Source: Micrococcus sp023147585 (lineage in GTDB: Bacteria > Actinomycetota > Actinomycetes > Actinomycetales > Micrococcaceae). Taken from it: a DNA stretch of 64,000 bases. Position 1 is the first letter of the stretch. Each line of letters begins with the position of its first letter. The position numbers and the translations under genes were made by a program. Below, in pieces: positions 30,906-44,621 of the stretch. The notes under the pieces were generated by a model. The model worked only from the letters and a program-made list of their open reading frames with translations, made no database searches and was not told where the DNA came from. The stretch is taken from the NCBI RefSeq assembly GCF_044872765.1, contig NZ_CP085253.1:558001-622000 (forward strand), in the 5' to 3' direction.

Positions 30906-31961
30906 GTGAAGCCGAACGACGACGCCGGCAGCGGCGCCCCCGTGCCGCCCGGGCACCGGGTGAGACTCTGGGACCGGGTCCGGATCCCGCGCCCGGACGA
31001 CGGGCCTGGCTCGCTGACCGGATGCCCCGCGCGGATCCCCCGACGGCGCGAGGTGACCGTCCCCGACCCCGTGGCCGGGTCCGGCGTCGACGTGGCGGTG
31101 TGGGAGTACGCACCGGTGGGCCCGGCGGACGGGTCCAGGGGCGTCGATCCCGATGCCGCCCCCCGCCTGGTCTTCGTGCACGGATTCCGCGGTGACCACC
31201 ACGGGCTCGCGCTCATCGCCGACGCGCTGCCCGAGTTCGCGATCTCCTCGATCGATCTGCCCGGCTTCGGCGCGTCCGAGGCCTTCCCCGCGGCCGAGCA
31301 CTCGGTGGCGCACCACGCGGATGCGGTGGCCGCCGTCGTCCACGCGCTGGCGCTCGCGGAGCCTCCCCTGCTCGTCGCCCACTCGTACGGGTCGATCGTC
31401 GCGTCCCACCTCGTGGCCCGGGACCCCTCTGCGTGGCACCGGCTCGTGCTGCTCAACCCGATCGCCGAGCCCGCCCTGGACGCGTCGGGGTCGTGGACGG
31501 CGGCGGCGGCGGCCACCGTCGCGCAGGGGTACTACGAGGTCGCGGCGCGTCTGCCCGAGCGCGCCGGGCGCGCCCTGCTGGGCGCGGCGCCCGTGGTGTG
31601 GGCCACCACCGTCGTCATGAGTCGAACCACGGACAGGCGCGTCCTGGCCTACACCCATGATCAGCACCGCCGGTACTTCTCCCTCTTCGCCTCGCGGCGC
31701 ATGCTCGCCGAGTCCTACCGGGCCTCCACGACATCCACGGCCCTCGACGCCGCCGCGGGGCTCGCGCTGCCCGTGGTCCTCGTGGCGGGTGCCGAGGATC
31801 CGCTGGGATCCGTGGCCGCACAGGAGCGCCTCGCCGCCGCGATCGCCGCGGCGGGAGGGACGGCCGACCTGCAGGTGCTGCCCGGCGTGGGCCACCTGCT
31901 GCACTACGAGCGGCCGCTCGCGTGCGCGAGGCTCATCCGGGAGGCCGCGCACCCGAGGTGA
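30906..31961 (+). CDS. Alpha/beta hydrolase
   Basis: 351 residues from a GTG. The fold core starts at about residue 86 (LVFVHGFRGDHHG, oxyanion region HGF). The nucleophile elbow is AHSYGS (Ser in G/H-x-S-x-G form), the acid is Asp in VAGAEDPLG, and the final histidine is in GVGHLLHYE. The first 85 residues form a charged extension not usual in the family. A TAGGCT hexamer ends 7 bases before the start, so the transcript may be leaderless. Substrate cannot be told from the sequence. It converges with priA, 45 bp apart. Confidence 0.8.
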   Translation: MKPNDDAGSGAPVPPGHRVRLWDRVRIPRPDDGPGSLTGCPARIPRRREVTVPDPVAGSGVDVAVWEYAPVGPADGSRGVDPDAAPRLVFVHGFRGDHHGLALIADALPEFAISSIDLPGFGASEAFPAAEHSVAHHADAVAAVVHALALAEPPLLVAHSYGSIVASHLVARDPSAWHRLVLLNPIAEPALDASGSWTAAAAATVAQGYYEVAARLPERAGRALLGAAPVVWATTVVMSRTTDRRVLAYTHDQHRRYFSLFASRRMLAESYRASTTSTALDAAAGLALPVVLVAGAEDPLGSVAAQERLAAAIAAAGGTADLQVLPGVGHLLHYERPLACARLIREAAHPR

Positions 31962-32006
31962 CCGGCCGTGGCGGGTCCTGGACGGAGGCCGTGCGGGGCC
32001 GCCCGG

Positions 32007-34103
32007 CTAGAGCACCCCCGGCGGGTCCAGCCGCACGCGCACGGCCTTCTGCTCGCGGCGCGCGCTCGCCGCGGAGCGGGCCGTGCGCAGCACCGCGACC
32101 GTCTCGTCCGCGGCGGCGTAGGGGAAGAGGAGCAGCGCGCGGTGCTGGGTCTCGTCCACAGGGTCCGGCACAGGGCCGATCCACGGCAGCGGGGCCGCGT
32201 CGCCGGGACGGGCGCCCGGCTCGAGGTCGAGGGAGGGCTCGGCGTCGGGCCCCACCCGCCGCCTCTCGCGTCGCGCGGCCTCGACCAGGCCCAGGTACTC
32301 CTTCACGGCGGCGGCGTCCCCCGTCACCTCGGCGAGCCGCCCGGCGGGCGGCAGGCGCAGCTCCCGACGCTCCGCGACCTGGTGGCTCGCGAAGCCCGCG
32401 GGATCGCGCCGCACGAGGGCGCCGACGACCCCGTCGTGCTCGGCGGTCACCACCACGGTGCCCCCTTCGGACGCCGGGCGGACCAGGCACGCCGCTGCCA
32501 GCCAGCGGGCGAGCACCCGAGAGGGCACGTCGAGCCCCTCGCGCTGGAGCTGGGCGTCGCCGTCGAGGAGCAGCGCCGCCGCGTAGCCGCCGGGAGCGGT
32601 GGGCTCGGCACCCACGGTGGCCACGACGACGGCCGGCGCGTCCGCCACGGAGCCGAGGCGGTGCTGGCCGGAGGAGGCGTGGACGGGGACTCCGGGGAAG
32701 GAGCGGCCGAGCTCGTCGGCGGTCCGGTCCACACCGCGCGCGCCGGCGCGGACGTGCGTGCCCCCGCACTCGGTGCAGCGGAACGCCCGCTCGCGGGTGC
32801 CGCACCAGCGGCACGCGAGCTCACCGCGTTCGGCGGCGTGCCGGTCGCGGAACGCGAGCGGGCCGGAGCACTCCCGGCACCGGGCGGGGGTGCGGCACCG
32901 CTCGCAGACGAGCGCGGGGATGAACCCGGCGCGGGCCACCTGGACGAGCACCGGCCCGGGACGGGCACCGGTCAGGGCCTCGCGCGCGGCGGCCCACGCG
33001 GCGTGCGGAAGGCGGGCGCGCCGGGCGAACGGGTCGCGCGCCCTCTCCCACGCGTCCGCGGTGGCGACCACGCGCGGGCCGATCGCCCGCTGGAGCTCGC
33101 GGCCGGGGCCGAGGTGCAGCAGCCAGCCGGCCTCCACGAGGCGCTGGACCGGCACAGAGCGGGAGGGGCCGGCGAAGAGGAGCGCGCAGCCTGAGGCCCG
33201 GGCGCGCTCGAGCACGACCTCACGCACGTGGAAGTAGGGGCTGCGCGGCTCGGCGTAGGCGTCGTCGCCGTCGTCCCACATCACCACCAGTCGGAGATCC
33301 TTCAGCGGCGCCCAGGCGGCGGCGCGTGTGCCCGCGACGATCCGCACGGTGCCCTCGAGGGAGTGCAGGTGCGCACGGTACCGCGGGGTGTTCCCGTCCT
33401 CGGAGCCGATGCGGGCGTAGGCCTCCCCGCCCACGGCGCGGTCGAGGGCGGCACACAGCCGGTCGAGGTCGCGGTGGTCGGGCACCAGCAGCAGGACGCT
33501 CCCGCCGGAGGCCGCCACGGTGCGGGCCAGCGCGGCGAGGGCCTCGGCCTCGTCCCACTCCCCCACGCGGCTCGGGACGGCGGCGGCGGCCCGGACCCCG
33601 TCCCCCGCGCACGCGGCGGCGACGAAGGCGGCGCCGCCCTGGAGCGACTCCCAGACGGTGGGCTCGGCCGCCGCCGGGGCGCCGTCACCGCCCGGGGCGT
33701 CGTCGTCAGGGGTCTCGACCCGGGCGACCGGGTGGTCCGCCGTCGGCTCCGCCGTGCGTCCCGCGAGGATCTCCTTCTCGACCTGCACGACCCGCGGGGG
33801 CACCGCCGCGCGCAGCACGTCCGTGACGATGCCCGCCTGCCGGGCGGCCACGGCCCGCGCCACCGCGAGGACCTCCTCTGTCAACGGCGGGACCGCCGTG
33901 AGCACGGAGGTGAGCGCCGTCAGTTGGGCCCCCGTGACCGGCTCGGCCTCCCGGGAGACGAGCCAGCCGGTCATCTCCCGGCCGCCGAAGCGCACGCCGA
34001 CCCGGGAGCCGGGCACGGCCCGCGCGTCGAGCTCGGCCGGGACGAGGTAGTCGAACTCTCGGTCCAGGTGCGGGACGGGCGTGTCCAGCAGGACGCGGGC
34101 CAC
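32007..34103 (-). CDS. priA: PriA-like primosomal protein lacking helicase motifs
   Basis: 698 residues from GTG 34103. In most bacteria PriA is a DEAH helicase that restarts stalled replication forks; actinobacterial versions have lost ATPase motifs. The N-terminal 3'-DNA-binding domain is clear (VLLDTPVPHLDREFDYLVP, PGSRVGVRFGGREMTGWLV). No GxGKT Walker A exists; the DEAH position reads WDDGDD. The zinc-binding insertion is kept (CERCRTPARCREC, CRWCG, CTECGG). The coding frame continues about 30 codons upstream to near the metK stop, with only an ATC in place of a usual start, so the true start may be further upstream. Confidence 0.85.
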   Translation of the reverse strand: MARVLLDTPVPHLDREFDYLVPAELDARAVPGSRVGVRFGGREMTGWLVSREAEPVTGAQLTALTSVLTAVPPLTEEVLAVARAVAARQAGIVTDVLRAAVPPRVVQVEKEILAGRTAEPTADHPVARVETPDDDAPGGDGAPAAAEPTVWESLQGGAAFVAAACAGDGVRAAAAVPSRVGEWDEAEALAALARTVAASGGSVLLLVPDHRDLDRLCAALDRAVGGEAYARIGSEDGNTPRYRAHLHSLEGTVRIVAGTRAAAWAPLKDLRLVVMWDDGDDAYAEPRSPYFHVREVVLERARASGCALLFAGPSRSVPVQRLVEAGWLLHLGPGRELQRAIGPRVVATADAWERARDPFARRARLPHAAWAAAREALTGARPGPVLVQVARAGFIPALVCERCRTPARCRECSGPLAFRDRHAAERGELACRWCGTRERAFRCTECGGTHVRAGARGVDRTADELGRSFPGVPVHASSGQHRLGSVADAPAVVVATVGAEPTAPGGYAAALLLDGDAQLQREGLDVPSRVLARWLAAACLVRPASEGGTVVVTAEHDGVVGALVRRDPAGFASHQVAERRELRLPPAGRLAEVTGDAAAVKEYLGLVEAARRERRRVGPDAEPSLDLEPGARPGDAAPLPWIGPVPDPVDETQHRALLLFPYAAADETVAVLRTARSAASARREQKAVRVRLDPPGVL

Positions 34104-34201
34104 CGGGTCCTCCGGCCAGCCCTCCGCGCTCTCGGGCAGGCGGGGCCGCGCCTCAGAGGCGGGAAGGGCGAACAGCGCGTCCGTGATGGCTCACACCCCG
34201 C

Positions 34202-35464
<1,263 letters not shown>

Positions 35465-35571
35465 GCGTCCCACTCTAGAACAGCGGGCGGGCGGGGCACG
35501 GCGTCGTCCACCGCCGCGCGGCGCGCGGGCCGCGGCCGTCGCCGCGTCACGGCCGACGTCGAGGGAGCGGG

Positions 35572-36858
35572 TCAGGGGCCCGCGGCCACCTCGGCTGCCA
35601 CGGCCTCGATGACGACTCCGGCCGCCTCCGCCTTGGTCCCCGCGCGGTGCAGCGGCGCGCGCCCGTCCGCGAAGAGCACCGTGACCTCCGTGAGGTCCTG
35701 GCCGAACACCTTGTCCGTCCCGACCTCGTTGACCACGAGCATCTCGCAGCCCTTGCGGGCCAGCTTCGCGCGGCCGTAGTCGAGCACGGACGACGTGGCG
35801 TCCCCGGTCTCCGCGGCGAAGCCCACGATCACGGGGGCCATGGACTCCCCTGCGGCGCGCGTGCGGACGGCCGTGGCGAGCACGTCCGGGGTGCGCTCCA
35901 GGACGATGGTCGGAGCGCCGCCGTCGTCCGTCTTCTTGATCTTGGCCTCGGCCACCTGCGCCGGCCGGAAGTCCGCGACGGCGGCGGCCATGATGAGCAC
36001 GTCGGTGTCCGCGGCCTGGGACAGGACGGCGTCGAGCAGCTCCTGCGTGGACTCGACCCGGGTGACGTCGGCGCCCGCAGGCGGCGCGACGGACATGGCG
36101 GCGCCGATGAAGCGCACGCACGCCCCTGCGGCCAGGGCGGCCTCGGCGAGGGCCACGCCCTGCTTGCCGGAGGAGCGGTTCCCGAGATAGCGCACGGGAT
36201 CGAGCGGCTCGCGGGTGCCGCCGGCCGTGATCACGACGGTGCGCCCGGCCAGGGGGCCGTGCGGGACTGACTCGCCCGACGCGGCGGACGCCGACGGGGC
36301 GGTCACGGCCGCCTCACGGTCCCTGGCGGGCGCGGCGATGGCCGCGGCCTGGGCGGCGGCCCAGATGTCCTCGGGCTCGGGCAGGCGGCCGGGGCCGGAG
36401 TCCCGGCCGGTGAGCCGGCCGGACGCCGGCTCCACCACGGTCACGCCGCGCTCGCGCAGCAGGGCCGTGTTGGCCCGCGTGGCGGGGTGGTGCCACATCT
36501 CCGTGTGCATGGCCGGGGCCAGCACCACAGGGCAGGTGGCCGTGAGCAGCACATTCCCCAGCAGGTCCGGCGCGAGCCCGGCCGCGGTGCGCGCGAGCAG
36601 GTCGGCCGTGGCCGGGGCCACCACCACCAGGTCGGCCGAACGGCCCACCCGGACGTGGTTGACCACGTCCACGGCCTCGAACGTGTCTGTCCGCACGGGT
36701 CGCCCCGAGAGGGCCTCCCACGTGGGGGCGCCCACGAACTTCAGTGCGCTCGGCGTGGGGACCACGGTGACGCCGTGGCCCGCCTCCGTCATGAGACGCA
36801 GCAGGAGGGCGGACTTGTACGCGGCGATGCCGCCGCCGACCCCCAGCACGATCTCCAT
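35572..36858 (-). CDS. coaBC: Bifunctional phosphopantothenoylcysteine decarboxylase / phosphopantothenate-cysteine ligase
   Basis: 428 residues from ATG 36858. It catalyses two successive steps of coenzyme A synthesis. The CoaC flavoprotein half (1-190) has GVGGGIAAYKSALLLR, the substrate loop with LAPAMHTEMW, and DLVVVAPATADLLA. The CoaB half (from about 205) begins VVITAGGTREPLDPVRYLGNRSSGKQG and has LIMAAAVADFRP and VGFAAETGD. The H in PAMHTEMW stands where Asn is usual, as often in actinobacteria. It follows rpoZ by 7 bases, forming the gmk-rpoZ-coaBC-metK cluster common in this phylum. Confidence 0.95.
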   Translation of the reverse strand: MEIVLGVGGGIAAYKSALLLRLMTEAGHGVTVVPTPSALKFVGAPTWEALSGRPVRTDTFEAVDVVNHVRVGRSADLVVVAPATADLLARTAAGLAPDLLGNVLLTATCPVVLAPAMHTEMWHHPATRANTALLRERGVTVVEPASGRLTGRDSGPGRLPEPEDIWAAAQAAAIAAPARDREAAVTAPSASAASGESVPHGPLAGRTVVITAGGTREPLDPVRYLGNRSSGKQGVALAEAALAAGACVRFIGAAMSVAPPAGADVTRVESTQELLDAVLSQAADTDVLIMAAAVADFRPAQVAEAKIKKTDDGGAPTIVLERTPDVLATAVRTRAAGESMAPVIVGFAAETGDATSSVLDYGRAKLARKGCEMLVVNEVGTDKVFGQDLTEVTVLFADGRAPLHRAGTKAEAAGVVIEAVAAEVAAGP

Positions 36859-36865
36859 GGCGGGA

Positions 36866-37336
36866 TCAGGACTCCTGCGCGTCCTCGTCGGCCGGCGCGC
36901 CGGCCTCGGGCTCCGCCTGCTCGCCCTCCTCGGCGCGCACGGCCTCGCCCGCCTCGGCGATCTCGGCGGGGTCGCCCACGGGCTGGCCGGCGTCCGAGTG
37001 CTCGAGGAGCGAGAAGGGGTCGTCGTCGCCCGGGAGGGAGAAGTCTCCGAAGTCCTCGGCGGCGAGGTCGGCCGCGGGGGTGGGCTCCTGCTCCTCGCGG
37101 GAGACCAGCAGGTCCGACTCGATCTCGCGCAGCGAGATGGAGAGGGACTTCTCGTTCAGGGAGGTGTCCACAAGGGGGCCCACGTACTCGAAGAGGCCCT
37201 CGTGGAGCTGCGAGTAGTAGGCGTTGATCTGGCGAGCGCGCTTGGCGGCGAAGAGCACCAGGGCGTACTTCGAGTCCACCCGCTCCAGGAGGGAGTCGAT
37301 GGGCGGGTTGACGATGCCGTCGTACTGTTCGGTCAC
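36866..37336 (-). CDS. rpoZ: RNA polymerase omega subunit with long acidic tail
   Basis: 156 residues from a GTG. Omega helps assemble and stabilise RNA polymerase by clamping the beta-prime C-terminus. The conserved core lies in the first 85 residues: GIVNPPIDSLLERVDSKYALVLFAAKRARQINAYY, then VDTSLNEKSLSISLREI. After residue 90 comes a 65-residue acidic extension (rich in Asp, Glu, Pro, Ala), longer than in most actinobacteria, where omega is often about 90-110 residues. It lies between gmk and coaBC. Confidence 0.95.
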   Translation of the reverse strand: MTEQYDGIVNPPIDSLLERVDSKYALVLFAAKRARQINAYYSQLHEGLFEYVGPLVDTSLNEKSLSISLREIESDLLVSREEQEPTPAADLAAEDFGDFSLPGDDDPFSLLEHSDAGQPVGDPAEIAEAGEAVRAEEGEQAEPEAGAPADEDAQES

Positions 37337-37398
37337 GAGTTCTCCAGAGTCTGTCGCTGTCTTGACTGGCCCGGTTCCCGCCGGGCGGCGGCCAGGTT

Positions 37399-38043
37399 CT
37401 AGGCCTGGGGCGAACGGCGCTCGGGGTCCAGCCCCATGAGTCTCACCAGTTCATCGGCGGCCCGCTCGACGGTGTCGTTCACGACGACGGCGTCGAACTC
37501 GGGTTCCGCGGCGAGCTCCAGTCTAGCCGTATCCAGACGGCGCCGCTGTTCCTCGGGCCCCTCGGTGCCGCGCCCGACGAGCCGGGACACCAGCTCGTCC
37601 CAGCTCGGCGGGGCGAGGAACACGAAGGTGGCGTCCGGCATCGACCGCCGCACCTGGCGGGCACCTTGGAGGTCGATCTCGAGGAGCACGTGGCGTCCGG
37701 CCGCCACGGCCTCCTCGACGCGGTCCCGCCGCGTGCCGTAGCGGTTGAGCCCGTGCACCACGGCCCACTCGAGCATCTGGTCCCGCTCCACCAGCTCGTC
37801 GAACTCCTCGGGCGAGGTGAAGAAGTAGTGCACCCCCTCCTGCTCGCCCGGCCGGGCCGGGCGGGTGGTGGCGGAGACCGAGAGCCAGGCCTGCGGGAAG
37901 TGGTCCCGGACGTAGGCGGAGACGGTGCCCTTGCCCACGGCGGTGGGCCCGGCCAGCACGGTCACGCCGGGGCCGGGGGCGACGACGGCGGTCCGCGCGG
38001 CGGGGATGGCGGGCACCGGGCCCTGGTCGTTCAGCTCGGTCAC
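37399..38043 (-). CDS. gmk: Guanylate kinase
   Basis: 214 residues from a GTG at 38043, chosen because AGGAG lies 6 bases upstream; another GTG 30 bases earlier lacks a site. The enzyme converts GMP to GDP. P-loop AGPTAVGKGTV, GMP-binding SATTRPARPGEQEGVHYFF and the lid with RLVGRGTEGPEEQRRRL are clear. The P-loop has Ala in place of the usual Gly at one position (TAVGKG), as in related actinobacteria. The N-terminal 28 residues are an extension before the first strand. mihF precedes it. Confidence 0.95.
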   Translation of the reverse strand: MTELNDQGPVPAIPAARTAVVAPGPGVTVLAGPTAVGKGTVSAYVRDHFPQAWLSVSATTRPARPGEQEGVHYFFTSPEEFDELVERDQMLEWAVVHGLNRYGTRRDRVEEAVAAGRHVLLEIDLQGARQVRRSMPDATFVFLAPPSWDELVSRLVGRGTEGPEEQRRRLDTARLELAAEPEFDAVVVNDTVERAADELVRLMGLDPERRSPQA

Positions 38044-38112
38044 TCGCGCTCCTGGGACGGCGGCCGGGCTCACCGCGATACGGCGCTCACCGGTCCGCGA
38101 CGGGGGTGGGGG

Positions 38113-38427
38113 TCACCGGCCAATATAGGCGATCAGCGCCTCGCGCTGGCGCCGGCCCAGTCCCCTGAGGCGCCGCGGCGCGGAGATCTCGCACGCCTCC
38201 ATGACGGTCTGGGCGCGGACCTCCCCCACGCCGGGGAGCGCCTGGAGCAGGTCCACGGTGCGCAGCCGGGCGATCGCCGGATCGGCGTCCGCGCGCTTGA
38301 AGACATCATGGAGGGTGACCTCGCCCTCCGCGAACGAGGCCTTCAGCGCGGCACGCGCCTGCCGCGCCTCGAGTGCCTTCGAGCGCGCCTCGGCCCGCTC
38401 GGCCGTGCTGAGTTCCCGCAGTGCCAT
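38113..38427 (-). CDS. mihF: Actinobacterial integration host factor (mIHF)
   Basis: 104 residues from ATG 38427 with AAGGGGG upstream. mIHF is a nucleoid protein unrelated in sequence to E. coli IHF; in mycobacteria it is needed for L5 phage integration. The family pattern is present: helical RKALEARQARAALKASFAEGEVTLHDVF, then ARLRTVDLLQALPGVGEVRAQTVMEACEISAPRRLRGLGRRQREALI, which contains the helix-hairpin-helix-like GVG loop for DNA backbone contact. The gene lies upstream of gmk as is typical. Its presence is of interest beside a prophage that needs host factors for integration. Confidence 0.93.
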   Translation of the reverse strand: MALRELSTAERAEARSKALEARQARAALKASFAEGEVTLHDVFKRADADPAIARLRTVDLLQALPGVGEVRAQTVMEACEISAPRRLRGLGRRQREALIAYIGR

Positions 38428-38563
38428 GGGCCGCCCCCTTCTCTGTCGCGCGATGCGCGGCGTCACCGAACCGTTCGAGGTTCAACGGATCGGAGAATCA
38501 CCGATCTGAGAGGGGAAGATACCACTTCGTGTGGCGTCGGTCACTTGGCGTGCAGGGGTCATC
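38428..38563 (-). promoter_or_regulatory. mihF promoter region and end of the pyr operon, with two small hairpins
   Basis: A 136-bp gap with a lower-GC patch. GAACC-GTTCGA-GGTTC (38468-38483) and GATCGG-AGAATCA-CCGATC (38488-38506) are small inverted repeats. The second lies 58 bases after the pyrF stop codon and could serve as a weak terminator; either could be an operator for mihF. Confidence 0.4.
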
Positions 38564-39447
38564 TCATCCACCCAGGTCAGCGCGACTCTGCTCGAGGGAG
38601 GCGATCAGGCCCGCCAGGGTCGGCCCCGCCGCGAGGATGCCGCGGGAGGACGTCGCCAGCACCTGCGGCCACGCCGGGCCGAAGCCCGCGCGCATGCCCG
38701 CGGCCGTGGCGCCCTGGGCGCCGAAGCCGGGCGCCAGCAACGGGCCGCCCACGTCCTCGAGCCGCATGCCCAGTCGCGCGGCCTCCTCGGCGACGGTCGC
38801 CCCGACGACGAGCCCCACGGGCCCCCACTCGCCGGGTGCGGCCAGCCGGGCGTTGAGCTCGGCGGCGGCCTCCGTGATCCGTCGCGCGACGGCGCCGCCC
38901 TCCTCCCCCGCGCCCACATGCTGCACGTCGCGACCCTCGGGGTTCGAGGTGAGCGCGAGCACGAACACGCCGCGTCCGGCGGCGTGCGCGGTCTCCGCGG
39001 CGGCGGTCAGCGTCCCGAAGCCCAGATACGGGCTCAGGGTCACCGCGTCGGCGGCCAGCGGGGAGGCGTCCTCGAGCCACGCGGCGGCGTAGCCCGCCAT
39101 CGTGGAGCCGATGTCCCCCCGCTTGGCGTCCGCGATGGTGAGCACGCCCGCGGCCCGGGCCTCGGAGAGGAGCCGCTCGAGGGCCGCGAAGCCGGCCGAT
39201 CCGTGGCGCTCGTACAGGGCCACCTGGGGCTTCAGGGCCGCGACGCGCGGGCACTCGCCGCCCGCGGCGGCCTCGAGGGCGGTGAGGGAGAAGGACTCCA
39301 GGCCCGCGGCCGTGTCCGGCAGCCCCCACGCACGCAGCAGGACGGGATGCGGGTCCACGCCCAGGCACAGCGGCCCGGCCGCCGCCATGGCGTCGGCGAG
39401 GCGCCGCCCGAACGGCGTGCGCGAGGCCCGTGCGGCGCACTCCTCGC

Positions 39448-39451
<4 letters not shown>
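38564..39451 (-). CDS. pyrF: Orotidine 5'-phosphate decarboxylase (type 2)
   Basis: 295 residues from GTG 39451, which overlaps the carB stop by 4 bases. Last step of UMP synthesis. The catalytic segment is LTIADAKRGDIGSTM (Asp-x-Lys-x-x-Asp), and the type 2 layout (about 280 residues, PHPVLLRAWG near the N-terminus, ALKPQVALYERHG) is followed. The C-terminal phosphate loop APGFGAQGAT is kept. Last gene of the pyr operon. Confidence 0.96.
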
Positions 39452-42750
<3,299 letters not shown>

Positions 42751-42753
42751 GGA

Positions 42754-43980
42754 TCAGGCTCCTTCGGGGGTGGCGGACGGGGTGGCCGCGGCCGGCGCGC
42801 CGGCGGAGCGGCGCTCGGCGAGCATGGCGGCGAAGCGGTCGAACAGGCCCAGCGAGTCGTGCGGACCCGCGGCGGCCTCGGGGTGGAACTGCACGGAGAA
42901 CGCGGGCCGGTCGACCAGGCGCAGCCCCTCCACGACGTCGTCGTTGAGGGACCAGTGGGAGACCTCGACGCGGCCGTAGCGGGCCTCGGGGGCCTGAACG
43001 ACCTCGCCGATGGGCGCGTCGACGGCGAAGCCGTGGTTCTGCGAGGTGATCTCCACGCGGCCGGTGGCCTTGTCCATGACGGGCTGGTTGGGGCCGCGGT
43101 GGCCGAACGGCAGCTTGTAGGTGCCGAAGCCCAGGGCGCGGCCGAAGATCTGGTTGCCGAAGCAGATGCCGAAGTAGGGCAGCTCCGCGTCCAGCACCCG
43201 GCGCAGGGTCTCCACCTGCGCGTCGGCGGTGGCGGGGTCGCCGGGACCGTTGGAGAGGAACACGCCGTCCGGCTCGACCGCCTGGATCTCGGCGAAGCCG
43301 GCGGTGGCGGGCAGCACGTGCACGCGGATGCCGCGAGCGGCCAGGTGGCGAGGGGTGGCGGCCTTGATGCCGAGGTCGAGGGCGGCGACCGTGGCGATCG
43401 GCTCCCCCTCCCAGCCGTGGTCGGCGGGCTCGACGACGTAGCCGGACTCCGCCGTGACCGTCTCGGCGAGGCACGCGCCCTCCATGGCCGGGGCAGCGCG
43501 GACCTCGGCGAGCAGCTCCGCCTCGGGGCGCTGCGCGTCCGCACCGGAGAAGATGCCGGCGCGCATGGCGCCCGAACTGCGCAGCAGGCGCGTGATCGCC
43601 CGGGTGTCCACGCCCTGGATGCCGACGATCCCCTGCGCCGTGAGCTCCTCGTCGAGGGAGCGCTCGGCACGCCAGTTGGAGGGGCGGCGGGCGGCGTCGC
43701 GCACCACGTAGCCGGCCACCCACATGGCGCGGGACTCGCGGTCCTCGTCGTTGACGCCGGTGTTGCCGATGTGCGGAGCGGTCTGGACCACGATCTGGCG
43801 GGCGTAGGAGGGGTCGGTCAGGGTCTCCTGGTAGCCGGTCATGCCGGTGGTGAAGACGGCCTCGCCGAGGGTGGTGCCGCGCGCGCCGTAGGCCCGGCCC
43901 CGGTGCACGGAGCCGTCCTCGAGGACGAGGAGGGCGCGGTCGTCGGTGCCGGCGGCGGTGCCGGGGGTCGGGGTGCTCAT
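42754..43980 (-). CDS. carA: Carbamoyl-phosphate synthase small subunit (glutaminase)
   Basis: 408 residues. It hydrolyses glutamine and passes ammonia to CarB. The N-terminal domain has LVLEDGSVHRGRAYG and GMTGYQETLTDPSY; the class I glutamine amidotransferase domain has FLSNGPGDP, the catalytic Cys in FGICFGNQIFG, and the His/Glu pair in SVQFHPEAAAGP. The elbow reads GICFGNQ where GICLGHQ is more usual, as in other actinobacteria. Its ATG overlaps the upstream stop (ATGA). Confidence 0.97.
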   Translation of the reverse strand: MSTPTPGTAAGTDDRALLVLEDGSVHRGRAYGARGTTLGEAVFTTGMTGYQETLTDPSYARQIVVQTAPHIGNTGVNDEDRESRAMWVAGYVVRDAARRPSNWRAERSLDEELTAQGIVGIQGVDTRAITRLLRSSGAMRAGIFSGADAQRPEAELLAEVRAAPAMEGACLAETVTAESGYVVEPADHGWEGEPIATVAALDLGIKAATPRHLAARGIRVHVLPATAGFAEIQAVEPDGVFLSNGPGDPATADAQVETLRRVLDAELPYFGICFGNQIFGRALGFGTYKLPFGHRGPNQPVMDKATGRVEITSQNHGFAVDAPIGEVVQAPEARYGRVEVSHWSLNDDVVEGLRLVDRPAFSVQFHPEAAAGPHDSLGLFDRFAAMLAERRSAGAPAAATPSATPEGA

Positions 43981-44621
43981 CGGGGGTTCTCCTGTCCTGC
44001 GGGGTCCGCGGTGGCGGTCCGGGCGCGGTCGATGATGGTCTGGAGCGCGTCGACGACGCGGTGGCGGTCCTCGGGGCGCTGCGGGCGGAAGGCCGAGGTG
44101 AGGGCGGCGTCGCCGAGGCGCCAGCCCCACGCGGCGAGCCCGCCCGGCTCGGTGAACTTGCCGGCGATCCCGGCGGAGTGCCCGACGGAGGTGAGATCGG
44201 AGGCCGGCACGAACAGGGCGTCCATCCCGGGGCGCAGGACCAGCAGGCCGGGGTGGGCGCCGGCGGCGTGCACCTCGAGGCGGGCCCTCGAGCGCAGGCC
44301 GAGGCCGTGCACGGCCACGCGGTCCAGGCGGCTCTCCTCCCGCACCGTGCCCACGTACATCCCCTCGACGGCGAGGGCCGGCTCCTGCTCGTACAGCGCG
44401 GCGGGGGCGGCGGCCGGAGCGGGGATGCCGGACTGGGCGCGGCGCCGGGAGCGCCACCCCCATGCCAGCAGCGCGAGGATCACGGCGATCGTCAGGAGCG
44501 TCGCCACGACGATGGGCAGCCACACGCCGCTGTAGTCCTTCCCCGGGGCCGCCGGGGGCACGGGACGCGCGGCGAGCACACCCTCCAGGCGCGCGAGGGC
44601 GTCGAAGCGCGGCCCGGTCAC
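43977..44621 (-). CDS. Membrane protein of unknown function conserved in the pyr operon
   Basis: 214 residues from GTG 44621, overlapping both pyrC and carA by 4 bases. One transmembrane segment at about residues 33-53 (WLPIVVATLLTIAVILALLAWG) is followed by a basic stretch and a soluble domain with strands (GMYVGTVREESRLDRVAVHGLGLRSRARLEVH, LLVLRPGMDALFVPASDL), which resembles the PH-like fold seen in homologues in this slot of actinobacterial pyr operons (Rv1382-like). A link to pyrimidine synthesis is suggested only by position. Confidence 0.75.
   Translation of the reverse strand: MTGPRFDALARLEGVLAARPVPPAAPGKDYSGVWLPIVVATLLTIAVILALLAWGWRSRRRAQSGIPAPAAAPAALYEQEPALAVEGMYVGTVREESRLDRVAVHGLGLRSRARLEVHAAGAHPGLLVLRPGMDALFVPASDLTSVGHSAGIAGKFTEPGGLAAWGWRLGDAALTSAFRPQRPEDRHRVVDALQTIIDRARTATADPAGQENPR

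Noticed and set aside
35465..35571. AdoMet riboswitch upstream of metK
   Set aside because: The 107-bp gap shows no conserved SAM aptamer elements.
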